A DNA stretch of 64,000 bases from Persephonella atlantica (lineage in GTDB: Bacteria; Aquificota; Aquificia; Aquificales; Hydrogenothermaceae): assembly GCF_016617615.1 (NCBI RefSeq), contig NZ_JAACYA010000001.1:248001-312000 (forward strand). Reading direction: 5' to 3'. The translations under genes and the position numbers were made by a program. The notes beneath the pieces are model-generated. The model had not been told where the DNA came from, searched no databases, and saw only the letters and a list, made by a program, of their open reading frames with translations. Positions 11,344 through 20,571 of this stretch are shown piece by piece. Each line of letters opens with the position of its first letter. The first letter of the stretch is position 1.

Positions 11344-11757
11344 TTGGAAGAGCACATCTATCAGCCCTACGACGTAAGAATGTCAGAAGAAGGTGAGATT
11401 ATTGCCATTGTTGAACCAGACAGCTACATAAAAGAGATGATAGAAAATAAAGAAACATGCTGGGAAGTGGATGTGGATGTAGATTACGATGAAGAAGAAC
11501 ACGAACCTTATCTGATGCTGACTCTCCACAAAGACAACGGTCAGATTTTTATGGCATTTCCCTATGGAGAGGCATGGGATGCCCTTTCAGAAAAAGGTCT
11601 GGTATCTGTTGTACTCCTTACCCAGTTTGACCTTGACCACGGAAATACATCAGATGCCATAACAGTAACTGTGGAGCTTGATGGATTCTTAAAAGGTTAC
11701 ATAGCAGGCGCTTCAAGAATGTGGGAATCGGTCAGCGAAGAGATAGAAGAGGAATGA
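11344..11757 (+). CDS. conserved-looking protein of unknown function, 137 aa
   Basis: I do not recognise this family. The protein is strongly acidic, especially at residues ~41-54 (a run of Asp/Glu with EEEHEPYL) and at the C-terminus (SVSEEIEEE). It has no signal peptide or membrane segment, so it should be a cytosolic alpha/beta protein. The TTG start at 11344 has GGAGGT (11333-11338) five bases upstream, and the TGA overlaps the ATG of the thioesterase gene (ATGA). Its coupling to the mutase and thioesterase argues that it is real and functional. Confidence 0.75.
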   Translation: MEEHIYQPYDVRMSEEGEIIAIVEPDSYIKEMIENKETCWEVDVDVDYDEEEHEPYLMLTLHKDNGQIFMAFPYGEAWDALSEKGLVSVVLLTQFDLDHGNTSDAITVTVELDGFLKGYIAGASRMWESVSEEIEEE

Positions 11758-12137
11758 TTTATTCAAGGAAGGTGTTTTTCTACGAAACAGATGCTCAGGG
11801 GATAGTCCATCACTCAAACTATCCCCGTTATTTTGAAGAAGCAAGGGGTTTTTTCCTCGAGCAAAAAGGTATGCCGTATGAGAGAATAAGAGAAGAATTA
11901 GAGATTGATATCGTTCTGCTGGAGCTTTCTGTATCATACAGAAAACCGCTGAGATTTGGAGACAGATTCAACATACATCTAAACATCAGCTCAATGGACA
12001 GATTTTTCTTCAGTTTTGACTACTCTGTGTACAGAGGTGAAACACTTATAGCAGAAGGAAAAACAAAACATACCTGTATAAACAGAAAAACAGGAAAAAT
12101 CACAGCAGTTCCACAGGTGCTGAAGCAATGGAAGTAA
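11754..12137 (+). CDS. YbgC-like acyl-CoA thioesterase (hot-dog fold)
   Basis: A 127-residue single hot-dog-domain thioesterase of the YbgC/4-hydroxybenzoyl-CoA thioesterase type. The signature YETDAQGIVHHSNYPRYFEE carries the catalytic Asp (~residue 12). I start it at the ATG at 11754, which overlaps the previous stop and has AGAGGA upstream. The frame is open further upstream to 11721, but those residues (GIGQRRDRRG) look like read-through of the neighbouring gene in another frame. It hydrolyses an acyl-CoA or acyl-ACP; the substrate is unknown. The stop overlaps the tldE-like start by 10 bases. Confidence 0.87.
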   Translation: MIYSRKVFFYETDAQGIVHHSNYPRYFEEARGFFLEQKGMPYERIREELEIDIVLLELSVSYRKPLRFGDRFNIHLNISSMDRFFFSFDYSVYRGETLIAEGKTKHTCINRKTGKITAVPQVLKQWK

Positions 12138-13426
12138 TAAGCGCAGTAAAAAAACTGCTTAAAGGTTATCAGTGGGAGATATACCTGCTTGAGACAAAAA
12201 AACTAAAAAGCAGTTCAAAAAATTTCCAGATAGAAAGCCTGATAAAGTCAGAAGACACTGGTATAGGGATAAGAGTATTTAAAGATAAAAGGGTAGGGTT
12301 TTCCTACCTGACAAACATAAATAAAAACAGTATAGAAAAGGCTGTAAAAAAAGCTGTTGATATGAGCAAAGTCGCAGATGTAGAAGAGTTTCCACTGCCT
12401 GAAAGGGTTGCAGAGCAGATACCGGAAGAGTACGACAGTTTCACAGCAGAAAAAATAAAGTTAGAAGAGAAGATAAACATACCTGTAGAAATTGAGCTTT
12501 CTATAAAAAAAAGAGACAGCAGAATAAAAAATGTAAGGGAATGCAGTTTCTCAGAAACAGTATTTTTTTACAGAATAATAAACAGTGAAGGCCTTGATGT
12601 GTCAGAAAAGGGAACAGTTTACACTGTTTCTATATCTCCAGTGGCAGAAGAAAACGGAAACTCTCAGATTGTATGGGGATTTACCCAGTCAAGGTATCTG
12701 AAAAAGCTTGATTTAGATAAAGTAGTTGAGGAGACTGTTAAAAATGCTGTTAATCTTCTGAAAGCAAAACCTATCAAAACAACAGAGATACCAGTTCTTT
12801 TTCCTCCCTATGCATTCTCACAGATACTGCAGGCGTTTTACCCTGCATTTTCAGGAGAGTTTTTAATAAAAAGGAAAAACAGACTTAACATTGGTGACAG
12901 AGCAGGAGTGGAACAGCTGAACATAACAGACGACGGCAGAATGTTTAATGGAATCATGACCAGAAATTACGATGATGAGGGAACGCCAACACAGAAAACC
13001 CCTGTAATAAAAAACGGTACTGTGGAAAACTTTCTGCACAGTATACACACAGCAGCTGCAGTGGGAGAAAAAAGTACAGGAAATGGCTTCAGAAACTCAT
13101 ACAGAGATACCCCTTCTGTAAAACCATCAAACCTGTTTGTGGAAAAGGGAAACAGAGAGATAAACTACCCTGACAGATATTTTTATGTGGTTGAGATGCT
13201 TGGGCTTCATACATCAAATCCTGTTACAGGTGATTTTTCTGTTGGTGTTTCAGGATTTGTTATGAGAAGGAATGAGATTGTTCAACCAGTTGCAGGAGTT
13301 ACCCTATCAGGAAACTTTTTTGATATGCTGAAGCAGATTGTCCAGATTGGCAACGACCTGAAGTTTTACAGAAATTTTGGCAGTCCTTCAATACTGATTG
13401 ATAGATTGGTAATAGGAGGTGTTTAA
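12128..13426 (+). CDS. TldD/PmbA-family protein, TldE-like
   Basis: A 432-residue member of the TldD/TldE (PmbA) family, whose heterodimer is a metalloprotease that trims unfolded or modified peptides. No HExxH zinc motif is visible, which fits the non-catalytic TldE/PmbA subunit. The C-terminal half carries family-typical stretches such as NYDDEGTPTQKTP, NPVTGDFSVGVSGF and VAGVTLSGN. A TldD partner is not in the window. The TAA at 13424-13426 is immediately followed by the CCA end of a tRNA gene on the other strand. Confidence 0.88.
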   Translation: MEVISAVKKLLKGYQWEIYLLETKKLKSSSKNFQIESLIKSEDTGIGIRVFKDKRVGFSYLTNINKNSIEKAVKKAVDMSKVADVEEFPLPERVAEQIPEEYDSFTAEKIKLEEKINIPVEIELSIKKRDSRIKNVRECSFSETVFFYRIINSEGLDVSEKGTVYTVSISPVAEENGNSQIVWGFTQSRYLKKLDLDKVVEETVKNAVNLLKAKPIKTTEIPVLFPPYAFSQILQAFYPAFSGEFLIKRKNRLNIGDRAGVEQLNITDDGRMFNGIMTRNYDDEGTPTQKTPVIKNGTVENFLHSIHTAAAVGEKSTGNGFRNSYRDTPSVKPSNLFVEKGNREINYPDRYFYVVEMLGLHTSNPVTGDFSVGVSGFVMRRNEIVQPVAGVTLSGNFFDMLKQIVQIGNDLKFYRNFGSPSILIDRLVIGGV

Positions 13427-13514
13427 TGGTGCCCAGGGCGGGAGTCGAACCCGCACGCCCGTTAAGGGCACTGTCCCCTCAAGACAGCGCGTCTGCCAAT
13501 TCCGCCACCTGGGC
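13427..13514 (-). tRNA. tRNA-Leu (anticodon GAG)
   Basis: On the minus strand the 88-base sequence starts GCCCAGG and ends CCTGGGC-A-CCA, a perfect 7-bp acceptor stem with an encoded CCA. The anticodon stem CTGTC/GACAG encloses the loop TTGAGGG, giving anticodon GAG (leucine, CUY codons). A long variable arm with stem TGCCC/GGGCG-like pairing and the T-arm GCGGG-TTCGACT-CCCGC are present, as expected for a class II tRNA. It lies antisense between two plus-strand genes, with no space between its CCA and the tldE-like stop codon. Confidence 0.98.
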
Positions 13515-13532
13515 AAATGAGGTAAATATTAT

Positions 13533-16148
13533 ATGCAAAAGGAGAAAAATTTGCAAGTTATTTTCCTTGCAGAAGGAGCAGATTTAGATGCTCTCTCAAC
13601 AGCTTACGGTATAACCAAACTATACCCTGAAAGCAGAATACTCCTTCCGGGAGCAGTCTCATCAAGCTTTCGTGTTGCAGTGAAAAGATTTGAAAAAATC
13701 CTGAAGAATAAAACGATAAAAAAGGAAAACCTGAAAACCGTGTCCACACTATTTCTTGCAGATACAAATAACTATCAGCTTGCTATGAAAAACCTGAGCA
13801 GTTACACAGATGAAAACACACAGATTATCATATATGACCATCACCCTATCAGAAAAAAATTGCCGGAAAATGTGATAAAAAAGATAAAAAAAACAGGAGC
13901 AGCCACAACTATTGTGGTAGGAGAGATAAAGAGAAAAAAAATCCCCCTTTCACCAGAAGAAGCAACACTCCTTGCCTTGGGCATCTATGAAGATACAGGA
14001 AGTTTTACATATGCGACAACAACAGAAAAAGATATGAAGACGGCAGCATTTTTACTAAAGAAAGGAGCAGACCTTGAAACAATAAAAAGCATCATAGAAG
14101 AAAGGATTGACTACGAGCAGATATCTGTAATACATCAGCTTATAGAAAACATACAGTACTTTCTTCTAAAAACCCAGAAGATTATATTTACCTTTGCCTA
14201 TTCTGACAGATACATACCGGATATATCGGGATTTTTACATATGATTAAGCCACTTCAGGAAGCCGATGCATTTTTTGTCCTGATAAACGAAAAGGGAAAA
14301 ACCAGCATCATCGCCCGTTCAAAGAACAAAAAAATAGATGTTGGGAAGATAATGTCATTCCTTGGAGGTGGAGGACACATCTATGCAGCAAGTGCAACAG
14401 TCAAAGGAATGACAGTTCAGGAGATTAAAGGTTATATTGAAGGTCTTCTCCTTGGTGAGGCTTACAGAAATAAAAAGATTGAAGAGTTTATGTCTGAGGA
14501 GATTATCCTTATAGAAAAAGACCAGACCATTGAAGAGGTGATAGAAAAAGCAGATAAAGCCCCTGTTCTCTTCGTTGTTGACAAAAACGGAAAGTTCACA
14601 GGGATAGTTCTGTCAAGAGTGATAAAGGAAGGATTAAAACACGGCGTCAAAAAAGCAAAGGTAGAAAACTTTACAATAGACAGCGTTATCACTTTTCAGC
14701 CTCAGACCACCATTGCACAGGCAGAAAAGATAATATCCCAGTCATCGCAGGAGTACTTCCCTGTAATAGAAAAAGGGAAACCTGTAGGTGTAATAAACAG
14801 AACGTACATAATAAAAGTCCTTCACGGTCAGATTTTTGATGCAGAAAAGGATATATTCATATCAAGGGAGAGGATAAAACCAAAGTTTCTAAACTTTGAG
14901 AAGAAAATAAAAAAGTACATTCCGCAGCATATATTAAACCACCTTATCCAGATAGGTAGAGTCTCCTCCTATATGGGATTTAACAGCTTTGTGGTAGGTG
15001 GAATAGTGAGGGACATTGTCCTCGGCAAGAAAAATTTAGACATTGATATCATCGTTGAAGGAGATGCCATTGAGCTTGCCAGAAGATACGCAAAAGAAAA
15101 AAGTCTACCTGTTCATACATTTGAGGAATTTATGACAGCCCAGATAACATTGGAAACAGGTGAAAAAATAGACCTTGCAACAGCACGAAAAGAAACCTAC
15201 ACACATCCGGGAGCATACCCAAAAGTTGAAAAAGCCAGCATAAAAGAAGACCTGTACAGGAGAGACTTTACGATAAACACACTGGCAATAGATATAACAG
15301 AAGGTAGATTTGGGATATTAGTTGATTACTTTAACGGACTTAAAGACATAAAAGACAGAATGATAAGGGTTCTGCACCAGCTAAGCTTTATAGAAGACCC
15401 TATAAGAATATTGAGGGCATTAAGATTTGCAGGGAGGCTGGGCTTTAAACTTGGAAAGCCTACAGAAAAGCTTCTAAAATTAGCTGTTGATGAAAATATG
15501 TTAGAGCTTGCACCATCTGGAAGGATTAACCTTGAACTTAGCTACTCACTAAATGAAGACAGAGTTGTGGATATACTTCTGCTTATGGACAGATATAGAG
15601 TCCTGCACAGCCTCATTCCAGAGTTTTATATGGATGAAAAAAGGGAAGAACTTTTGAGCAGGCTGAGGGATACTATCATATCTTTTGAGATGTTCTTTGA
15701 GATAAAGATAGACAGAGTGTCTAACTATCTCCTTGCCCTTTTATACCATCTGCCTTTTGAACTGTCCTACAGATTTCTTGAAAAGTATCACTTTCACAAA
15801 GCAGTAAAATTTTTTGAAGAGTACTATGAAGTAAAAGACCTGTTTAAAGAACTGCCCCAAAAAGACTCAGAGCTTTACAAAAAGATAAAGTTTATAAAGA
15901 AAGATGTTTTAGCATTTATATCTGCATCTTCAGATATTGAGCTGTCAGAGAGGATTATAAGAATACTGAAAAAAGAGGAAGAGAGAAATCTTCTCCTTTC
16001 AGGAAAAGACCTGAAAAAGTTAGGCATTCCACCATCTTCTCTATACAGAAAAATATTAGATGATGTGTTCAAAAAGTATTTAGATGGAGAGATAAAAAAC
16101 AAGGAAGAAGCATTAAAGTACGTCAAAACAAAATATTTATCAAATTAA
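13533..16148 (+). CDS. DHH-CBS-CBS-tRNA nucleotidyltransferase fusion (A-adding/poly(A) polymerase type)
   Basis: An 871-residue multidomain protein. Residues ~1-310 are a DHH/DHHA1 phosphoesterase (EGADLDALS, IYDHHP, YEDTGSFTYA and GGGGHIYAAS). Two CBS domains span ~315-435. Residues ~455-870 are a class II tRNA nucleotidyltransferase with GGIVRD and the catalytic DIDI, then RRDFTINTLA and EDPIRILRALRFAGRLGF. Aquifex aeolicus splits CCA synthesis between CC-adding and A-adding enzymes, one carrying this DHH-CBS architecture, so this is probably the A-adding or CC-adding partner. The start is ATG at 13533 (GAGGT at 13518). A TTG at 13551 with AAGGAG at 13538-13543 is an equally good alternative. 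Confidence 0.9.
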   Translation: MQKEKNLQVIFLAEGADLDALSTAYGITKLYPESRILLPGAVSSSFRVAVKRFEKILKNKTIKKENLKTVSTLFLADTNNYQLAMKNLSSYTDENTQIIIYDHHPIRKKLPENVIKKIKKTGAATTIVVGEIKRKKIPLSPEEATLLALGIYEDTGSFTYATTTEKDMKTAAFLLKKGADLETIKSIIEERIDYEQISVIHQLIENIQYFLLKTQKIIFTFAYSDRYIPDISGFLHMIKPLQEADAFFVLINEKGKTSIIARSKNKKIDVGKIMSFLGGGGHIYAASATVKGMTVQEIKGYIEGLLLGEAYRNKKIEEFMSEEIILIEKDQTIEEVIEKADKAPVLFVVDKNGKFTGIVLSRVIKEGLKHGVKKAKVENFTIDSVITFQPQTTIAQAEKIISQSSQEYFPVIEKGKPVGVINRTYIIKVLHGQIFDAEKDIFISRERIKPKFLNFEKKIKKYIPQHILNHLIQIGRVSSYMGFNSFVVGGIVRDIVLGKKNLDIDIIVEGDAIELARRYAKEKSLPVHTFEEFMTAQITLETGEKIDLATARKETYTHPGAYPKVEKASIKEDLYRRDFTINTLAIDITEGRFGILVDYFNGLKDIKDRMIRVLHQLSFIEDPIRILRALRFAGRLGFKLGKPTEKLLKLAVDENMLELAPSGRINLELSYSLNEDRVVDILLLMDRYRVLHSLIPEFYMDEKREELLSRLRDTIISFEMFFEIKIDRVSNYLLALLYHLPFELSYRFLEKYHFHKAVKFFEEYYEVKDLFKELPQKDSELYKKIKFIKKDVLAFISASSDIELSERIIRILKKEEERNLLLSGKDLKKLGIPPSSLYRKILDDVFKKYLDGEIKNKEEALKYVKTKYLSN

Positions 16149-16249
16149 AAATATCTTTCCTTTTCATGGGGAAATTATTATCACAATTTTTCCTTTTATT
16201 CAGGAAAGTTCACATCTCGCTGTAGCAGTAAAACAGGAAACTCTCATAA

Positions 16250-17863
16250 TCAATCCTCATAAAATCTGATAAATATATCCTCAAAGCTTTTCGCCTCAGG
16301 AAACTTTCTGTATAAATTTTCAGGAGTATCATCTGCAATTTTTTTCCCCTGTTTCAGCAGAACTATCCTGTCGCAAAACTCAGCCTCACTCATATAATGG
16401 GTTGTAATCAGTATTGATATACCCCACTTTTCCTTCAGCTGTTTTATCAGTTTCCACAGCTGGGCTCTTGCTACAGGGTCAACCCCACTGGTAGGCTCGT
16501 CAAGAAATAGAACAACAGGTTCATGCAGAATGGCGGCAGCAACAGAAAACCTCTGATTTATTCCCAGAGGAAGCTCAGAAGGAAGATAATCTAAATACTC
16601 TCTAAAGCCCAGCCAGTTTGAGAACCTGTCTATCCTCTTGACTGCTTCAGACGCTTGTATCTGGTACATATTTGCAAAATATAGAAGATTTTCCCTTACT
16701 GTCATATCCCTGTAAAGGGCAAACCTCTGACTGACATAACCAATCCTGCTTTTTAGCTCTATTCTGTCTCTATAACTTTCTATCTTCTTTCCCAAAAGCC
16801 ACAGCTCCCCTTCATCTATAGGATAAAGCCCAAGGAGCATCTTTATTAAGGTCGTTTTCCCTGCACCATTAGCTCCAAGAAGACCTAATATCTCTCCCTT
16901 TTTTAGCTCTAAATCAATGTGGTCGTCAGCCACAAAATTTCCAAATCTTTTTGTCAGACCTTTTGCCTTAAGAACTGTATCAGGCAGTGTTATTTTCCTT
17001 TCCCTCTCTCCGATTTTTATCTCTGGTATTTCACCATGTTTTTTCAGAGCATTTACAAAGAATATCCCCTCAAGTGTAGGCTCTGCATAGGGAATGTTTA
17101 GAGGTTTAAGTGAATATGTTTTTCCATGAAATGTAAAACATTCCTCTGTGCATTCTGTCTCTACATACACATAATCCTTTATAGACTCCTTTAGCTCCTC
17201 AGATCTTCCTGCTCCAATAATTTTTCCGTCATCAAAGAGCAACACCTTATCCATATTTTCTGCTTCCTGCATGTAGCCTGTGCTTATAATGGCAATAATT
17301 CCCTCTTCTCTCCTGATCTGGTCTAATATCTCCCACAGCTCTTTTCTGCTCAGGGGATCAACGCCGGTTGTAGGCTCATCTAATATAAGAAGCTGGGGTT
17401 TATGTATAAGGGTGCATATGAGGGATAGTTTCTGCATCATACCACCGCTGAGCTTTCCTGCTTCTCTTTTCTGGAACTGATGCAGTCCTGCCATCTTGAG
17501 AAGTTTCTCCCTGTAATTCCAGTACTTCTCGTCTTTTTTTATCCCTCTTATCTCTGTGAAGAAGTTTAGATGCTCTTCAACACTCATCAGTGGATAAAGA
17601 ACAAGACCAATTCCCTGAGGCATAAATCCTATACGGTCTTTTATCTTTTCTGCCTGTTTTGGAGAGCTGTAAGAGTACCCTTTAAAGATTATTTCCCCTT
17701 CAAACTTTACAACCCCTGCAATTGCATGCATGAGGGAGCTTTTTCCTCCACCATCAGGACCAATAAATCCTACTATTTCTCCTTCTTTTGCTTCAAAGGA
17801 GGCTCCTTTTATCCCTGCTTTTTTTCCATACCAGACGGAAACATTCTTGACAGTTAATCCCAT
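16250..17863 (-). CDS. ABC exporter ATPase with two fused nucleotide-binding domains (YbhF-like)
   Basis: A 537-residue protein with tandem ABC ATPase domains. Domain 1 (~1-235) has GPDGGGKSS, LSGGMMQKLS and LILDEPTTGVD. Domain 2 (~295-535) has GANGAGKTT, a divergent signature LPLGINQRFS and LFLDEPTSGVD. This is the architecture of YbhF, which powers the YbhR/YbhS permeases with the adaptor YbhG. The two permeases are encoded at the promoter-proximal end of this locus, and the HlyD-like adaptor is 2 bases upstream. It should drive drug or cation efflux. Confidence 0.93.
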   Translation of the reverse strand: MGLTVKNVSVWYGKKAGIKGASFEAKEGEIVGFIGPDGGGKSSLMHAIAGVVKFEGEIIFKGYSYSSPKQAEKIKDRIGFMPQGIGLVLYPLMSVEEHLNFFTEIRGIKKDEKYWNYREKLLKMAGLHQFQKREAGKLSGGMMQKLSLICTLIHKPQLLILDEPTTGVDPLSRKELWEILDQIRREEGIIAIISTGYMQEAENMDKVLLFDDGKIIGAGRSEELKESIKDYVYVETECTEECFTFHGKTYSLKPLNIPYAEPTLEGIFFVNALKKHGEIPEIKIGERERKITLPDTVLKAKGLTKRFGNFVADDHIDLELKKGEILGLLGANGAGKTTLIKMLLGLYPIDEGELWLLGKKIESYRDRIELKSRIGYVSQRFALYRDMTVRENLLYFANMYQIQASEAVKRIDRFSNWLGFREYLDYLPSELPLGINQRFSVAAAILHEPVVLFLDEPTSGVDPVARAQLWKLIKQLKEKWGISILITTHYMSEAEFCDRIVLLKQGKKIADDTPENLYRKFPEAKSFEDIFIRFYED

Positions 17864-17865
17864 TG

Positions 17866-19023
17866 TTAAATCTCTGGAATGTCTTTAAGGCTTTTTGGGA
17901 GGCCTTTTCCGTCTAACGATATTATCCCAATTGCTGGAAGGCCAAGCTTAAACAACGGCTGAGGTTTTAATGGTTTTATGTGCACCGCATAAACTCTCTG
18001 TATTCTGTCTTCTCTTACTGCAACCTCTTTGGGAGTAAATTCTGCTCTTTTTGCAATCTTTACAACTTCTGCAGATATAGGTCTGTCAGGATATGCATCT
18101 AAAAATATGACAGCCCTGTCTCCTATTTTTATCTTTCCATTGTGAATAGTGTCAACATATATTTTCAGATAAAGCTGTGACGGGTCAATCACAGTTATAA
18201 TAGGCATACCAGCAGAAACAACCTCTCCCTCGTTTCTCAATTTGTCAACGACATATCCACTGACAGGAGATTTTATGCTCAGACTGGAGATTACTGCTTC
18301 TATCTGCTCTTTATTTGCCTTCAGAGAATTTATAACACTCTTTACTGCTTCTATCTCTTCTTTTAGAGCCTGAATCTTTTTCAGTACAGATTTTGACTGC
18401 TTCAGACTGCTCTGGGAGGCCTTTATCTTTGCTGTTATCTGGCTTTTTTTATCATAGAGTGATTTTAATCTGTTTATGTCCGTCTCTAACTTCAGCTTTA
18501 TCTCTTCAAGTTTTTTCTCTGATACAAGATTTTTCTTGTATAAATTCTGTATCCTCCGGTAATCCTTCCTGTCCTGGCTTACCACTTTTTCAAGAGTATC
18601 TATACTTTTTTCAAGCTCTTTCAGCATTGCTTCCTGAGCATTTATAAACTGGACTGCTTTTTTTACGTCTTCAGGAAGGGTTTCTTCTGTTATTTTTAGC
18701 TGTATCTCTTTTGCTCTTAGCTGTCTTTTTTTTGCTTTAATCTGGGCTTCTATGCTCTTAAGCTGTGCTGTGTACTCATCACTTTCAAGCTGGGCAACAA
18801 CCTGACCTTTATATACACTGTCTCCTTCTGAAACTAAGATTTTTATTATTTTTCCCGGATATTTGGAAGAGAGGAGTATCAGGTCTCCATCAATTCTTCC
18901 CACCCCTGCAACCAAATTTGGTGGGAGCTCTTTGGGACTGAGTTTGAGATAAATAAGATACACTGCAAAAAGGAAGAGAGCTCCAACAACAATACCCAGC
19001 CAGTATTTTTTGATAAAGTTCAT
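17866..19023 (-). CDS. HlyD-family periplasmic adaptor, YbhG-like
   Basis: A 385-residue membrane fusion protein. One N-terminal transmembrane helix (~8-26, GIVVGALFLFAVYLIYL) is followed by a biotinyl-lipoyl half (GRIDGDLILLSSKYPGKI), a very long coiled coil (~75-255, Lys/Glu/Leu-rich) and the returning lipoyl half (KSPVSGYVVDKLRNEGE) with a beta-barrel. The GRIDGD opening resembles YbhG adaptors of ABC exporters. Placed directly before the ABC ATPase, it probably links that exporter to TolC. Its ATG overlaps the MFS stop (19020-19023). Confidence 0.88.
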   Translation of the reverse strand: MNFIKKYWLGIVVGALFLFAVYLIYLKLSPKELPPNLVAGVGRIDGDLILLSSKYPGKIIKILVSEGDSVYKGQVVAQLESDEYTAQLKSIEAQIKAKKRQLRAKEIQLKITEETLPEDVKKAVQFINAQEAMLKELEKSIDTLEKVVSQDRKDYRRIQNLYKKNLVSEKKLEEIKLKLETDINRLKSLYDKKSQITAKIKASQSSLKQSKSVLKKIQALKEEIEAVKSVINSLKANKEQIEAVISSLSIKSPVSGYVVDKLRNEGEVVSAGMPIITVIDPSQLYLKIYVDTIHNGKIKIGDRAVIFLDAYPDRPISAEVVKIAKRAEFTPKEVAVREDRIQRVYAVHIKPLKPQPLFKLGLPAIGIISLDGKGLPKSLKDIPEI

Positions 19024-20570
19024 TCTTTTCTCCTTACAAACAAGTCATAGTATATCAGTATCAAAACTGGAAGTGAGCCAAGCAGTCCATAAAGCCCTGC
19101 AACAAAAAATGTGTCCTGAAAAGACCAGTTCATACTGTAAAGATACTGCATTTTATAGATAAGTGCATTGGCCAACTTTTCAGCTTTTTCCAAAAATGTG
19201 AACTGGGAAAAGATATGTATAAACTTTTCTTTCATCTGCATCACATACGTAAGGCTCTGGGTGTTGTTTATTCCCTCAAAATGCTCATAACCAAACCTGT
19301 AAAGGTCGTTAGTAGCAATAGCTGTTCCAAAAGAGCCTCCGATAAACCGGGAGTAATGGAGCAGACCTGTTCCTAAAGACGTTCTGTCTCCTAACTTTCT
19401 CAAGGCAAGTGTTGTGACAGGAGCAAAAAACATTCCCAGTGCTACTCCCAGTGGTATTGTCATCAGTGCTGCCTGAACATTTGGTGTAAAGTATTCCAGT
19501 CTGGGCAGAAAGTACAGTGAAGCAATCAGGTATATAACAATTGCTCCATACAGAACCTTTTTCTCTCCAATTCTGTCAGACAGCATTCCTGCAATAGGTG
19601 AAAACATAGCTATAAAAACAGCAAAAACAAGAATGTGAAGACCTGCATCAAATGTTGAAAGACCCTTTAACCTCTCAAAATAGAGGGGAAGCAGATAAAA
19701 AACCTGATACATAGAAAAACCAAGAAGTAAGAAAAATATAAAAAACCCCACAAAATACTCTTTTATCTTAAAGATAGAAAAATCTATCAGAGGATTTTTG
19801 GAAATCATCTCTGACAGGATGTAAAACAGCAGGGAAAAAACGGCAACAATTGTCAGATAAACGATAAAATCTGACATAAACCATCCAAGCTGCTGTCCTT
19901 TAGAGAGAATTATCAGTGTTGTGACTGTAAATGTTGAAAGAAGTCCAAAGGATATAAAGTTCAGTCTTGTCTTTTCCCTTATGAGACTTGTCTCTGGTAG
20001 ATAAAACAGTGCCAGAATTACTGTCAAAATACCAAAAGGAATGTTAATAAAAAATACCCACCGCCAGTTTATGTATTCTGTAATGTATCCACCCAGCGTA
20101 GGCCCAAGGGAAGGGGCAAAACTGACCCCAAGACCAAATATACCCATTGCTAAGCCTTTTTTTTCAGGAGGATAAACAGAAAAAAGAATAGCCTGAGCTG
20201 TTGCCATTATGAATGCCTCTCCCATTCCCTGAAAAACCCTTGCAGCAACCATACTCTCAAGGCTCTCTGACATACCGCAGGCAAAGGAAGAAACTGTAAA
20301 AAGTGCCACACCAAATATATAAACATTCCTCAGTCCAAAGTTTCTGTCTAACCACTGGGCAAGTATCAGCATCGTTGCTGAAGCCATCATGTAAGCTGTT
20401 ATTACCCACTGGACACCGTAAAGGTCTGTTTTCAGGGGAGCTGTTATTTTAGGGACGATTATGTCAACAATAGTTGTGTCTAATATGGCCATAAATGCCC
20501 CAAGCATAACAATAACAGTTATCAGTGTTCTTTCCCAGACAGAAATTCGCTGATATATAGGCTTTTCCAT
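19020..20570 (-). CDS. MFS multidrug efflux transporter, DHA2/EmrB type
   Basis: A 516-residue major facilitator protein with about 14 hydrophobic helices, the DHA2 number. The first helix carries the DHA2 signature (GAFMAILDTTIVDIIVP) and helices 4-5 the MFS motif around RVFQGMGEAF and GPTLGGYI. It exports drugs or other amphiphiles with proton antiport. Encoded one base after the EmrA-like adaptor and downstream of a TolC-like gene, it should form a tripartite EmrAB-TolC pump across both membranes. Confidence 0.92.
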   Translation of the reverse strand: MEKPIYQRISVWERTLITVIVMLGAFMAILDTTIVDIIVPKITAPLKTDLYGVQWVITAYMMASATMLILAQWLDRNFGLRNVYIFGVALFTVSSFACGMSESLESMVAARVFQGMGEAFIMATAQAILFSVYPPEKKGLAMGIFGLGVSFAPSLGPTLGGYITEYINWRWVFFINIPFGILTVILALFYLPETSLIREKTRLNFISFGLLSTFTVTTLIILSKGQQLGWFMSDFIVYLTIVAVFSLLFYILSEMISKNPLIDFSIFKIKEYFVGFFIFFLLLGFSMYQVFYLLPLYFERLKGLSTFDAGLHILVFAVFIAMFSPIAGMLSDRIGEKKVLYGAIVIYLIASLYFLPRLEYFTPNVQAALMTIPLGVALGMFFAPVTTLALRKLGDRTSLGTGLLHYSRFIGGSFGTAIATNDLYRFGYEHFEGINNTQSLTYVMQMKEKFIHIFSQFTFLEKAEKLANALIYKMQYLYSMNWSFQDTFFVAGLYGLLGSLPVLILIYYDLFVRRKE

Positions 20571-20571
20571 A

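Noticed and set aside
12128-13426. TldE-like gene as an active zinc protease
   Set aside because: No HExxH motif is visible, so it is the PmbA/TldE type.
16149-16249. Terminator between the nucleotidyltransferase and ABC ATPase genes
   Set aside because: Only a weak TTTCC/GGAAA pairing with a 9-base loop and no following T tract; not enough to call.
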